In this document: piece by piece, positions 15,935-24,606 of the stretch
Position numbering within the stretch: position 1 is the first letter of the stretch
Layout of the letters: every line of letters starts with the position of its first letter
Assembly (NCBI GenBank): GCA_937915765.1
Contig: CALGHE010000114.1
Location: 1 to 48,236, forward strand
Origin: an uncultured Bacteroidales bacterium
GTDB lineage: Bacteria; Bacteroidota; Bacteroidia; Bacteroidales; Paludibacteraceae
Direction: 5' to 3'
Length of the DNA: 48,236 nt
Notes under the pieces: generated by a model
Databases searched by the model: none
The model's input: only the letters and a program-made list of their open reading frames with translations
What the model was told of the DNA's origin: nothing
Position numbers and translations under genes: made by a program

Positions 15935-17689
15935 ATGTTAAGACTTGTAACTATATTGATGCTGGCAACAGTTGCTTCGGTCTCCCTTTTCGGGGCAGAC
16001 ACGGAGGGTTTTGGTATGCAAAATTCTGGACAGACGTCAGACCAGGAACGTAAAGTTCAGTACTGTTATCTTGAGGCTCTGAAGCAGAAAAACAAAGGTA
16101 ATTTTGCGGAGGCGCATGACTTGCTGTATTATTGCTATTCGATGGACCCTGAAAATATAGCGGTTTTAGCGGAGTTGTCAAATATGAGCATTACGGCAGG
16201 GAAGTATGCAAAGGCTAAAAAGTATATGAACACTACGCTAGAACTGGACCCGGACAATTACTGGGTAAGGCAGGCTCTTGCTCATCTGTATCTGAACACG
16301 TCGGAAAATGTTAAGGCTGCAGAAACTTATGAAGATATAATCCGCCGTCATCCTAAGAGGCACGACAATTACTACTATCTTGCCAATATATATACGAGAC
16401 AGCAAGAGTATGCAAAGGCTGTAGAGGCGTGGGATAAACTGGAGAACGCAGTTGGCCTTAACGAACAGATTGCAGTAGAGAAGTTCAAACTTCTAGTCAA
16501 GATGGGTAAGAGCAGGAAGGCGTTCGGAGAGATAGATAAACTTATAGATGCATATCCAAACCAGCCTAAGCACAAAGTGCTGAAAGCTGACTTGTACTCC
16601 GCTGTAGGCAAAGACAAGCAGGCCATAAAATTGTACAACAAGATTCTAAAGGAAAATCCGAACGACCCGATAATAAACAACCAGATTGGGGCATACTACC
16701 TGAAAAAAGAGGAGTATGGCAAAAGTATGAAATATCTGCTTAATGTGCTGAGAAACAAAGACGCAGACCTCAAACTGAAGGATAATATCTTGTCTGTGTC
16801 CACAGACTCTATCATGGAGCCGTATTTTTCGGATGACATCTTTAAGGAGATGATAGAAATGCACCCCTCAGAGAGTTTTTGCTATTGGAGATATGCAGAA
16901 TTTATGATGATGAAAAATAGTCCGGCTTTTGTGCAATATATGGAAAAGGCCCTTGAATTAAATCCGGACATCGAAGCTGGGTGGGGTATCTTGTATGACT
17001 GGCATTTGAGCAATAACGACAAAGAGAGGGCGGAAAAGGTGTTGAAGGAAGGTCTAAAACATTTCCCTGAAAACGGAAAGTTCCTTTATGACTTGGCAAA
17101 TTTATACATGGAGCAAAAGAAAAATACGGAGGCGATAGATTTGTTGCAGAAAGCCACTGTTGCATTTAAATCAGTCAACAGCTTTGAACTTGCGTCTTTT
17201 GTACAGGGGGCTATTGGAGACATTTACACGTCGATGAAAGAAACGGACAAGGCGTTTGTCGCATACGACTCTGCGCTTGTCCTGAACGAGAACAACATAA
17301 CGGTTTTGAATAATTACGCATATTATCTTTCAGAAAAGGGTATCAACCTTGACAAAGCTGAACTTATGAGCGGCAAGGCTGTTAAAGAGGAGTCAAATAA
17401 CCCAAGTTATCTGGACACTTACGCATGGATATATTTCAAAAAAGGAAATTATACACTTGCTCTGCTGTACATTGAGCAGGCAATGAAAAATGGAGGGGAG
17501 AACAGCGTTGCGGTGCTTGAGCATTATGGAGATATATTGTTCAAAAGCGGAGATAAAGAGAAGGCTGTTAAAATGTGGAGAAACGCATTTGCTCTCGATG
17601 AAATGGGCGTTTTGAAGAATGGGTACGAGAGTCAGGCTTCGCCCTTCTTAAAAAGAAAAATAGAAGAACAACAGTATATTGACAAATAA
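15935..17689 (+). CDS. Exported tetratricopeptide-repeat protein
   Basis: This 584-residue protein has a signal peptide (residues 1-20, LATVASVSLFGAD) and at least ten TPR units covering most of the length. Examples are AVLAELSNMSITAGKYAKAKKY (~75), YLANIYTRQQEYAKAVEAWDKL (~148), YAYYLSEKGINLDKAE (~470) and YAWIYFKKGNYTLALLYIEQAM (~505). TPR solenoids mediate protein contacts, and here the site would be the periplasm or outer membrane. It precedes a DUF4292 lipoprotein by 12 bp and an EnvC-like protein, an arrangement I recall from other Bacteroidales genomes, so a role in envelope assembly is inferred. The exact function is not known. Confidence 0.85.
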   Translation: MLRLVTILMLATVASVSLFGADTEGFGMQNSGQTSDQERKVQYCYLEALKQKNKGNFAEAHDLLYYCYSMDPENIAVLAELSNMSITAGKYAKAKKYMNTTLELDPDNYWVRQALAHLYLNTSENVKAAETYEDIIRRHPKRHDNYYYLANIYTRQQEYAKAVEAWDKLENAVGLNEQIAVEKFKLLVKMGKSRKAFGEIDKLIDAYPNQPKHKVLKADLYSAVGKDKQAIKLYNKILKENPNDPIINNQIGAYYLKKEEYGKSMKYLLNVLRNKDADLKLKDNILSVSTDSIMEPYFSDDIFKEMIEMHPSESFCYWRYAEFMMMKNSPAFVQYMEKALELNPDIEAGWGILYDWHLSNNDKERAEKVLKEGLKHFPENGKFLYDLANLYMEQKKNTEAIDLLQKATVAFKSVNSFELASFVQGAIGDIYTSMKETDKAFVAYDSALVLNENNITVLNNYAYYLSEKGINLDKAELMSGKAVKEESNNPSYLDTYAWIYFKKGNYTLALLYIEQAMKNGGENSVAVLEHYGDILFKSGDKEKAVKMWRNAFALDEMGVLKNGYESQASPFLKRKIEEQQYIDK

Positions 17690-17701
17690 AAAGGAAAACA
17701 A

Positions 17702-18535
17702 ATGATTAGAAATTTCAGCTTAAAATATTGCGTCTGGCTTATCGTTGCGGTCATGTTCATGAGTATTGCTGGGTGTAAGACCAAAAAAGAGACGGTTCAG
17801 CCGCGTGTCATATCTACAAAGGAGACTCGCAAAGCATTCCGGACTCTGAGCATGAAAAAGACGGAGTTCACAATAGAGACCAGCAGCAACAAAAGTTCTT
17901 TGAACGGAACTATGCGTATAGCAAGGGACAGTATGATTTTTTGCACAATCATGCCGTTCCCAGGAATGGAATTTGCCCGCCTGAAGGTGGATGAGCACGG
18001 TGTGACGATAATAGACAGAATAGGCAAACGCTACTTGGACCAGTCATTTGCAGACTTGAAATCCAAGTATGGCTTATCTCTTGATTACAATGCTTTTGAA
18101 GCTATATTGACAAACAGGCTCTTTATTTATGGCAGCTCTATGTATCCTAATATGTCAGACTTTAAATCGTCTGCGGTGACAGACACAATGTTCAAAGCTG
18201 TTGATATAGCGGGACTTACAATGTTGCAGCGGTCAGACAACAGCGTTTCTCAGGAATTTTATCTTGATTCGCAAAAAAAGGTGCTTTCGGGTAAAATACT
18301 CACAACCGCAGAAGGGTATTTCCTTGAATGGAACTATTCTCAGTTCTCGCAAATTGGGCAAGTTTGGTTCCCGAGTGTTATAGATCTAACTTTCTCTACA
18401 AAGAATGGCAAGAAGACGAAATTTAGAATTAAGCATGACGGTATCGAGTTGGACTCTAACAAAAACTTTGAGTTCAAGGTGCCTGAATCGTATCAGAAGG
18501 TTGAAATGGAAGAGATAATTCAGTTGTTAGGTTGA
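17702..18535 (+). CDS. DUF4292 lipoprotein
   Basis: This 277-residue lipoprotein has a hydrophobic segment at residues 10-24 ending in the lipobox SIAGC (Cys about 25). The body is a long beta-rich domain of the LolA/LolB-like type described for DUF4292: KTEFTIETSSNKSSLNGTMRIARDSMIFCTIMPFPGMEFARLKV, followed by DRIGKRYLDQSFADL and a C-terminal FEFKVPESYQ. By fold analogy it could bind lipid or lipoprotein in the periplasm, but this is inference. It sits between the TPR protein and the EnvC-like gene; its stop codon overlaps the latter's probable TTG start (TTGA). Confidence 0.85.
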   Translation: MIRNFSLKYCVWLIVAVMFMSIAGCKTKKETVQPRVISTKETRKAFRTLSMKKTEFTIETSSNKSSLNGTMRIARDSMIFCTIMPFPGMEFARLKVDEHGVTIIDRIGKRYLDQSFADLKSKYGLSLDYNAFEAILTNRLFIYGSSMYPNMSDFKSSAVTDTMFKAVDIAGLTMLQRSDNSVSQEFYLDSQKKVLSGKILTTAEGYFLEWNYSQFSQIGQVWFPSVIDLTFSTKNGKKTKFRIKHDGIELDSNKNFEFKVPESYQKVEMEEIIQLLG

Positions 18536-19923
18536 TTTTGGCAAATTTGTTTGGGAAATATGGTCTGAGAACGTTATTTGCGTTGTTATTGTCGGTAGCG
18601 GTAGCTTGCTCGACAGGGGAGGTTTTTGCGCAAAAAAACACGCAGCAAACGAAAAAAACGTCTCAGACGACGAAAAAAAATACAGCTAAAGCGAAAAAGC
18701 AAACGTCAAAAACCAAACAGACTAGCAAGACAAAAGAGATTAAAAATTTGCAAAATCAGCAATCAAAAATCAATCGTGAGTTAAAGAAAATCGACAATAA
18801 CTTGTCAAAAACTAAACTCACGACAAAACAAACTTTGCGAGAAATTGAGCGTCTTAATAGTGATATTAAAAAAAGAAATGCTATTATTGCAAAACAAAAC
18901 GAAGATTTGACCAATCTTGAGAACAAAATTCTGGGGCTGAACGAAGAGATTCTCAGCATGGAATTGAGTTACAAGCAGACAAAAGAGGAATATGTTGACT
19001 TAATTCATCACGCATACGTCAAGAACAACTCTTACAGTCGTCTTATGTTCGTGTTGTCTGCGTCTTCTTTTCAAGAGACCTACAGACGTTTTAATTACAT
19101 ACAGCAATTTGCCACTTTGCGTAAAAAGCAGGCAGAGGAGATTGATCAGTCAAAACGCGAACTGCTTGACAAACGGGAGGTGTTAAAACAGACGCAAAAG
19201 GAATCCCGCAAGCTGCTGAGCGAGCGAGAGAGAGAACAGAGCCGGCTAATCAACGAAAAGGACAAGCAGAACAAGCTTGTGGCTTCGTTGCAGAGGAGAG
19301 AAAAGGAGCTGAAGAAAGATCTGGCAGAGCAACAGAAAAAGGCTGCTCAACTGGACCAAAAGATTCAGAGCATGATTGCGCAGGAGGCTAAGGCCGAAGC
19401 AGAGCGAAAGAAAAAACAACAGGCTAAAAGCAAGCAGTCTAAGAAAGCAAACGCAGCTTCCAACAAAAAGAAGACGGCTGCTGCGACAACAGACTCTGAC
19501 CTTACGGCAAGGTTTGTGAAAAACAAAGGTCTGCTTATGTGGCCTGTGCAGAACGGAACTATCACCGGTCATTTCGGTAATCAGACCCATCCGGTGCTGA
19601 AGCATGTCACTACTAACAACAAAGGCATATACATCACCGCGCCTAAAGGCTCCGAAGCAAGATGTGTATATCAGGGAGAGGTGACGCAACGGTTCTCGAT
19701 ACCAGGGAATAACAACGCTGTGATTGTAAGACATGGTAATTACTTGACCGTGTATGCAAACTTGACAGACATATACGTGAAAGTTGGCTCCAAGGTTACA
19801 AGGGGTCAGAAGATTGGCAAAATCTTCGAGGATAGCGACAACAAGAACAAGGCTACAATCTTCTTCCAAATATGGAAAGAGAAGGACTTGCAAAACCCAG
19901 AAAAATGGATTAAACGAAAATAA
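18532..19923 (+). CDS. EnvC-like murein hydrolase activator (degenerate LytM/M23 domain)
   Basis: This is a 463-residue protein. No ATG exists in frame near the start; TTG at 18532 overlaps the DUF4292 stop as TTGA, arguing for translational coupling. A signal peptide (about residues 12-33, ending VFAQ) precedes a Lys/Thr/Gln-rich linker, a long coiled coil (about 60-295) and a C-terminal LytM domain (about 335-463). The zinc and catalytic residues of active M23 peptidases are replaced: GIYI for GIDI, YANL for YAHL, and TIFFQIW for the HLHFE strand. It is therefore probably an activator of amidases at division sites, as E. coli EnvC is, rather than an enzyme. The substituted residues are seen directly; the function is inferred. 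Confidence 0.88.
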   Translation: MILANLFGKYGLRTLFALLLSVAVACSTGEVFAQKNTQQTKKTSQTTKKNTAKAKKQTSKTKQTSKTKEIKNLQNQQSKINRELKKIDNNLSKTKLTTKQTLREIERLNSDIKKRNAIIAKQNEDLTNLENKILGLNEEILSMELSYKQTKEEYVDLIHHAYVKNNSYSRLMFVLSASSFQETYRRFNYIQQFATLRKKQAEEIDQSKRELLDKREVLKQTQKESRKLLSEREREQSRLINEKDKQNKLVASLQRREKELKKDLAEQQKKAAQLDQKIQSMIAQEAKAEAERKKKQQAKSKQSKKANAASNKKKTAAATTDSDLTARFVKNKGLLMWPVQNGTITGHFGNQTHPVLKHVTTNNKGIYITAPKGSEARCVYQGEVTQRFSIPGNNNAVIVRHGNYLTVYANLTDIYVKVGSKVTRGQKIGKIFEDSDNKNKATIFFQIWKEKDLQNPEKWIKRK

Positions 19924-19938
19924 TAAACATATATAAAG

Positions 19939-20892
19939 ATGGAAAAAAAAGAGAAAGAAGAATTGGACTTATTTGAAATCCTGAGAGCAGCATACAGGTT
20001 TTTTTTAGGTTTGTTGTCCAGCATTAAAACATGTGCTATGTGGACTTGCCGTTTTATTTTCCAGAATAAAACGGCTATGATTGTATTCCTGCTGTTGGGT
20101 GTCGTATTTGGAATATATTGGAGCCGCCCGTCAAACAGAGCGTTTGTGGCTGAGTCTGAAATGAAGATAAATGTGGGGGACGCGTTTTATATAAACAGGC
20201 TTCTGAGTTCCCTTAATTCATATTGTTTGAACGAAGATTTCAGGTCATTGAGCCGAACGCTTGAATTGCCTATCGAACAGGCTGTGAAAATAGGCGCTGT
20301 GAAGTCCTATTTTTATATTGACGATCTGAACGATGGTTTGCCTGACAGAATAGACTACTCAGAGTCTTTGGATGCTGACACATCTTATACCAAGATGCAG
20401 GACAGACTTTTGCTCCAGATTGTCACGGTTGACTCTTCCTTGATCTCAACTATTCAAGATGCTCTGATAAAGTACATTGAGAACAATGAATATATAGACA
20501 ACATGAATGCTATACGTATGGGGCAGCTTGAGGAGCGCATACTTAGCTTTGAAAATGAAATTTTCCTTCTGGACAGCTTGCGTCGTCTGGAATATTTCAA
20601 AGATAACAAGTCGCGTATTGCCTTTGACGGCACTTTGATGCTCGCAGAAAAAGATAAAAGATTGTATCATAGTGACATTCTTGCTCTGGAAAAGGAAAAA
20701 GAGACTTTAGAATGGATAAGAGATGTCAAATACAAATCTGTAAAAATGGCAAGTGACCTCTCTGTAGTAAAGGTTACAAACAAACCTTTTTCAACTATTG
20801 TGAAATTCTCGCTTATTGTATTCATCATAGGGCTGTTTGTCACAATCTTATTTGTGAATCGCAAAAACATAGTAAATTATCTTTCTCGATAA
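19939..20892 (+). CDS. Wzz-like membrane protein (chain-length-determinant type)
   Basis: This is a 317-residue protein with two membrane segments, one near residues 48-63 (MIVFLLLGVVFGIYW) and one near 288-306 (FSLIVFIIGLFVTILFV). They enclose a large periplasmic part with coiled-coil character (LEERILSFENEIFLLDSLRRLE, LALEKEKETLEWI). A Pro/Phe-containing stretch (TNKPFSTIVKF) directly before the second segment is typical of Wzz/PCP proteins. Polysaccharide chain-length control is suggested, but no polysaccharide genes are adjacent. It follows the EnvC-like gene by 15 bp and is followed by a terminator, so it is probably last in the operon. Confidence 0.7.
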   Translation: MEKKEKEELDLFEILRAAYRFFLGLLSSIKTCAMWTCRFIFQNKTAMIVFLLLGVVFGIYWSRPSNRAFVAESEMKINVGDAFYINRLLSSLNSYCLNEDFRSLSRTLELPIEQAVKIGAVKSYFYIDDLNDGLPDRIDYSESLDADTSYTKMQDRLLLQIVTVDSSLISTIQDALIKYIENNEYIDNMNAIRMGQLEERILSFENEIFLLDSLRRLEYFKDNKSRIAFDGTLMLAEKDKRLYHSDILALEKEKETLEWIRDVKYKSVKMASDLSVVKVTNKPFSTIVKFSLIVFIIGLFVTILFVNRKNIVNYLSR

Positions 20893-20909
20893 AAACAATA
20901 TCTTTTTTT

Positions 20910-20945
20910 AGTCCGTCTAAGCTTGGCCTTAGGCGGACTTTAATA
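20910..20945 (+). terminator. Terminator after the Wzz-like gene
   Basis: AGTCCGTCTAAG (20910-20921) pairs with CTTAGGCGGACT (20928-20939), a 12-bp stem with one G-U pair, followed by a T/A-rich tail. A seven-T run also precedes the stem. Confidence 0.7.
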
Positions 20946-20984
20946 TTGACAATTATTATAGGCAACATAAATGATAAAGTATAA

Positions 20985-21953
20985 ATGAATTCTAAAGTTT
21001 ACAATTGGGGAATATTGGGAGCCGGACATATTTCTGAGAAATTTGTTGCAGGACTAAAGACTCTTGAAAACGCCAGCTGCTATGCGGTTGCGGCAAGAGA
21101 TTTGAATAAAGCTGAGAATTTCGCAGCGCAGAACGGCATCCAGAAGGCGTATGGCTCTTATAAAGAGATGCTTGCTGATGATAATGTTGACGTTGTTTAC
21201 GTTGGCACAATAAACACCCTGCATTTTGAACACGTGATGATGTGCCTTGAGGCGGGAAAACATGTGCTTTGCGAAAAGCCTTTCGCCTCAAATTATGAAC
21301 AAGTCATATTAATGACCGACAAAGCAAAGGAGAAGGGACTTTTCCTTATGGAAGCTTTATGGAGCAGATTTCTTCCTTCTGTAAACAAGTTCAAAAACAT
21401 TCTGGAGAGCGGTAAGGTTGGAGAGCCGGCGCTGCTGCGCGCTGATTTTGGCTTTAAAGCTGAATATAAAGAAACAAGCCGTCTGTTCGACCAGAAACAA
21501 GGCGGAGGTTCTGTGCCTGATATCGGCATCTATCCTTTGTTCTTGTCGCTGTTCCTGTTCGGTTATCCTACGGAAATAAAAGTGCTTTCGGAGCAGGCTC
21601 CTACAGGCGTAGATATGACAACCGCAGTCATTCTGAAACATAGAAATGGCGTGATAAGCCAGCTTACATCTACATTCGCTTGCAACTTGGACACCGAAGC
21701 CACTATTTACGGTACAAACGGCAAGTGTACTCTTAAACGTATGTTTCACATGCCTACAGATTTAGAAATTGTAACTCCGGCAAACAAAAGTTGCGAATCT
21801 TTTGAAATAAAATGCAACGGATACGAATTTGAAGCGGAAGAGGTGATGCAATGTCTTGACAATGGGCTTATAGAGAGTCCTAAATTGACTCATGACTTTT
21901 CTAAAAAGCTAATCAAATTAATAGACGAAGTATTAGAAAAATGCAAGTTATAA
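20985..21953 (+). CDS. Gfo/Idh/MocA family oxidoreductase
   Basis: This 322-residue NAD(P)-dependent oxidoreductase has an N-terminal Rossmann fold with GILGAGHISEKF (residues 8-19), the motif VVYVGTINTLHFEH near 70-83, and the family signature CEKPFA near 99-104. The C-terminal domain carries DIGIYPLFLSLFLFG (about 180), which contains the usual GIY/GxY-like signature. The substrate is unknown (sugars, inositols and trans-dihydrodiols are typical). It stands alone after a terminator. Length is normal and no defects are seen. Confidence 0.9.
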   Translation: MNSKVYNWGILGAGHISEKFVAGLKTLENASCYAVAARDLNKAENFAAQNGIQKAYGSYKEMLADDNVDVVYVGTINTLHFEHVMMCLEAGKHVLCEKPFASNYEQVILMTDKAKEKGLFLMEALWSRFLPSVNKFKNILESGKVGEPALLRADFGFKAEYKETSRLFDQKQGGGSVPDIGIYPLFLSLFLFGYPTEIKVLSEQAPTGVDMTTAVILKHRNGVISQLTSTFACNLDTEATIYGTNGKCTLKRMFHMPTDLEIVTPANKSCESFEIKCNGYEFEAEEVMQCLDNGLIESPKLTHDFSKKLIKLIDEVLEKCKL

Positions 21954-21993
21954 TTAAGGAATGTTTAGTATTTATGCGTAAAAAAACAATTGT

Positions 21994-23274
21994 ATGAGAA
22001 AACTTAATTTATTTTTTGTTGTTCTATTTAGTCTTTGCGTAAACAGTGTAACAGCAAGAAACTTTTTTTGTGTAACAGCCGAGGAAGACGGAGTTGTTAT
22101 TTTTTGGAAAAATTGTGATGTGCAGATATCCTTTGACGGAGAAAATTGGGAACAAAAAGAAAAATCAGACTTCGTTGAACTTGCCGAGGCAGGAGACAAA
22201 GTTTTTTTCAAAGGTTATAATCCGGGAGGAATTTTGCAAAGTGAAACATTAGATTATTCCAAATCCCCAAGATTCCAATTTAGTCAATCTAAAAAATTTT
22301 CGGTTAGCGGGAATTTAATGAGTCTGATATATAATGATAAAAATGCAGCAGAGGAAATTCCATCTGATTGCTTTTTTCTTTTCTTTAACAAGTCAGCAGT
22401 AACAGATGCTTCTAAATTAGAGTTGCCAGTCGAATATCTTTCTCCAGGGTGCTATCGTGCTATGTTCAAAGAATGTATCTGGTTGAAAAAAGCCCCAAAG
22501 CTTCCGGCCGTTACTTTAGCAAATAACTGCTATCAAGAAATGTTTTGGGGTTGCACATCGCTAACAAAAGCGCCAGAACTCCCTGCCCAAAAACTGGCAG
22601 ATTATTGCTATTTTAGAATGTTCAGAAGAACTTCAATTTATGAAACACCAATCCTTCCGGCTATCACATTGAAGCCAAATTGTTATGAAGCTATGTTTCT
22701 TGAATGTTTTAATCTAACAAAAACAACACCACTTCCGGCTTTGAATTTGGAAAGAGCTTGTTATACTGGAATGTTCGCATTTTGCCACAATTTAGAAGAA
22801 GCGCAAGATATACTTCCCGCAAAGATAGTAAAAACCTCATCATATTGGGGTATGTTTTGGAATTGCAAAAAACTGAAAAAAGCTCCGGAACTTCCTGCCA
22901 CACAACTGGATTACATGTGTTACGAAATGATGTTTGCAGAGTGCCCAAATCTTACAGAAGCGCCAGAGTTACCAGCTACAATAATGGAAGCTCGTTGTTA
23001 TGATCACATGTTTCATGCTTGTGTCAGTTTAACAAAAGCGCCAGAACTCCCTGCTACAACACTTGCAGAACGATGCTACTACAATATGTTCTCAAACTGT
23101 ACAAAACTAAGGAAAACTCCGAAATTGCGAGCGAAAAAATTAGCTCAATCGTGCTACGAAGAGATGTTCATGAATTGCAGCAGTTTGAGAAAGAAGCCTG
23201 AGTTGCCAACTGAAAATTTAGAAATAAGATGTTATAAAAATATGTTTACAGGGTGTGACAAACTATCAGAATGA
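21994..23274 (+). CDS. Secreted protein with 26-residue leucine-rich-like repeats
   Basis: This is a 426-residue protein with a signal peptide (residues 1-20, ending VTARN). Residues 22-140 form a beta-rich N-terminal region (VQISFDGENWEQKEK, FSVSGNLMSLIYND). From about residue 145 to the end there are about eleven repeats of near 26 residues with the pattern LPA-x2-L-x3-CY-x2-MF-x2-C-x2-L-x2-(A/T)P. One repeat is one residue short and loses its Cys-Leu pair (RRTSIYETP). The repeats are related to BspA/DUF285-type surface repeats, where each turn adds a strand to a solenoid. No anchoring signal is seen. Paired Cys in every repeat is striking for an exported protein. Function is unknown; adhesion is a guess. 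Confidence 0.8.
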   Translation: MRKLNLFFVVLFSLCVNSVTARNFFCVTAEEDGVVIFWKNCDVQISFDGENWEQKEKSDFVELAEAGDKVFFKGYNPGGILQSETLDYSKSPRFQFSQSKKFSVSGNLMSLIYNDKNAAEEIPSDCFFLFFNKSAVTDASKLELPVEYLSPGCYRAMFKECIWLKKAPKLPAVTLANNCYQEMFWGCTSLTKAPELPAQKLADYCYFRMFRRTSIYETPILPAITLKPNCYEAMFLECFNLTKTTPLPALNLERACYTGMFAFCHNLEEAQDILPAKIVKTSSYWGMFWNCKKLKKAPELPATQLDYMCYEMMFAECPNLTEAPELPATIMEARCYDHMFHACVSLTKAPELPATTLAERCYYNMFSNCTKLRKTPKLRAKKLAQSCYEEMFMNCSSLRKKPELPTENLEIRCYKNMFTGCDKLSE

Positions 23275-23286
23275 AAATCATACAAA

Positions 23287-23323
23287 AATAGGGAACGTCG
23301 CTTTGACGCTCCCTATTTTTATT
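23287..23323. terminator. Bidirectional terminator between the repeat protein and LD-carboxypeptidase
   Basis: The stem AATAGGGA-x-CGTC / GACG-x-TCCCTATT (23288-23317, loop GCTTT) is flanked by A on the left and by five or more T on the right. It lies between two converging genes. Confidence 0.75.
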
Positions 23324-24390
23324 TATTTGAAACTCAACGTTGCAGTTGACGAATTAATGCTCAGGCTTACAGACCGACCCAAATACAAAGGCAAATTAGG
23401 AGACCCGTGTCCTGCGTCAACACCGTACATAACCGGAATCCCTAAATCACCAACCTTCTCTTTAATAATCTCTTCCACACTCTTGTCGCTTCCCTGCGTC
23501 ATCTTTGTAAACTGCCCGACAACAATTCCTTTTACAGAATCCAGTTTGCCGCTCAGCTTCAAATTTGTCAGCATGCGGTCCAGACTATAATTATATTCGC
23601 CAGTATCTTCTATAAACAAAATCGCGTCTTTGGTGTTCAAGTCAAAAAGCGTTCCGCCAAGACTATATATAATCGCAAGATTTCCGCCAACCAGACGCCC
23701 CTCTGCCGAGCCCTCGATGCAATTGCTGTTTGTCGGAATAGAGACTTCGCTCCATTCTCCGAACAGAGCCTTTTTTAGCGCGTCGCTGCTTGTGGCGTTA
23801 GATGACAGGTCAACTGCCATCGCTCCGTGTATAGACTCCATTCCCATATTGTTCAAGGTCGTATGCAAAACCGTGACATCACTATATCCTACAAACCATT
23901 TAGGGCTGTCTTCAAGAGGCCTGATGTCAACCTTATCCATAATTTGTGCGCAGCCATATCCGCCCCTTGCCGCAATTATCGCCTTAACGCTCTTGTTATC
24001 AATAATTTTTTGCAATCCCTCTATACGCTCACCCATAGACCCCGCATAACGTCCGTCCTCAGCATAAAGATTCTCCGCCTCAATAACATGAAGTCCCCAG
24101 CTCTTCAGTACCTCAATACCGCTCTTCACCTTGCTTTCTGTAACAGCGTTAGAGGTTGCAACAACAGCTACAGTGTCGCCAGCTTTCAAAAACGCAGGCC
24201 TAATATCCTTTGTGACAGGCTGTTGCTGAGAGAGGACAGTGCTGTAATACTCTCTATTATACACATATTCGTTTGTGATGTACTCATTCGTGATGTACTC
24301 GTTTGTGATATATTCGTCTTCGCACGAACTAACGGCGAGTAGTGAAAACACACAAATACCTGAAATCGATAATTTAGATAATAAATTCAT
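23323..24390 (-). CDS. LD-carboxypeptidase (peptidase family S66) lipoprotein
   Basis: This is a 355-residue protein from the ATG at 24390; an earlier in-frame start at 24438 would put extra polar residues before the signal peptide. The signal peptide ends in the lipobox AVSSC. After the cysteine comes a short tandem repeat of EYITN (three copies plus EYVYN). The S66 domain follows, with PAFLKAGDTVAVVATSN, RGGYGCAQIMD, the nucleophile Ser in GYSDV (about 169), the Glu in FIEDTGE (about 259) and the His in DAGHGSPN (about 327). It removes the terminal D-residue from muramoyl tetrapeptides in wall recycling. As a lipoprotein it would act in the periplasm, whereas E. coli LdcA is cytoplasmic. 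A TATATTTG -7-like element lies at plus 24418-24425. Confidence 0.9.
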   Translation of the reverse strand: MNLLSKLSISGICVFSLLAVSSCEDEYITNEYITNEYITNEYVYNREYYSTVLSQQQPVTKDIRPAFLKAGDTVAVVATSNAVTESKVKSGIEVLKSWGLHVIEAENLYAEDGRYAGSMGERIEGLQKIIDNKSVKAIIAARGGYGCAQIMDKVDIRPLEDSPKWFVGYSDVTVLHTTLNNMGMESIHGAMAVDLSSNATSSDALKKALFGEWSEVSIPTNSNCIEGSAEGRLVGGNLAIIYSLGGTLFDLNTKDAILFIEDTGEYNYSLDRMLTNLKLSGKLDSVKGIVVGQFTKMTQGSDKSVEEIIKEKVGDLGIPVMYGVDAGHGSPNLPLYLGRSVSLSINSSTATLSFK

Positions 24391-24524
24391 TGTTTTACTT
24401 TTATGGTTTAATTGCGACAAATATAAACCAACTTCCATAAATTATGAAGAAAACATCAAAAAATATGCATCTTATTAAAACGAACCTGAGCCGAATGAAA
24501 CCGCACAAAAAAATGCGCGAACCT

Positions 24525-24556
24525 TTTGTTCTAGATTCTTTTTTTATTTATCTTTG
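24525..24556 (+). promoter_or_regulatory. Promoter of the DUF2723 gene
   Basis: TTTG at 24525-24528, a 20-bp spacer, and TATCTTTG at 24549-24556 fit the Bacteroidetes consensus. This also argues against the upstream GTG at 24556 as the start, because it lies inside the -7 element. Confidence 0.75.
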
Positions 24557-24606
24557 TGGCTTGTGTGAATAGAATTTTAATTTTAACGGAAAAACAGGTA
24601 TTTTTA

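Noticed and set aside
24556..24606. Upstream GTG start for the DUF2723 gene
   Set aside because: It falls inside the TATCTTTG promoter element; the ATG at 24607 directly precedes the family N-terminus.
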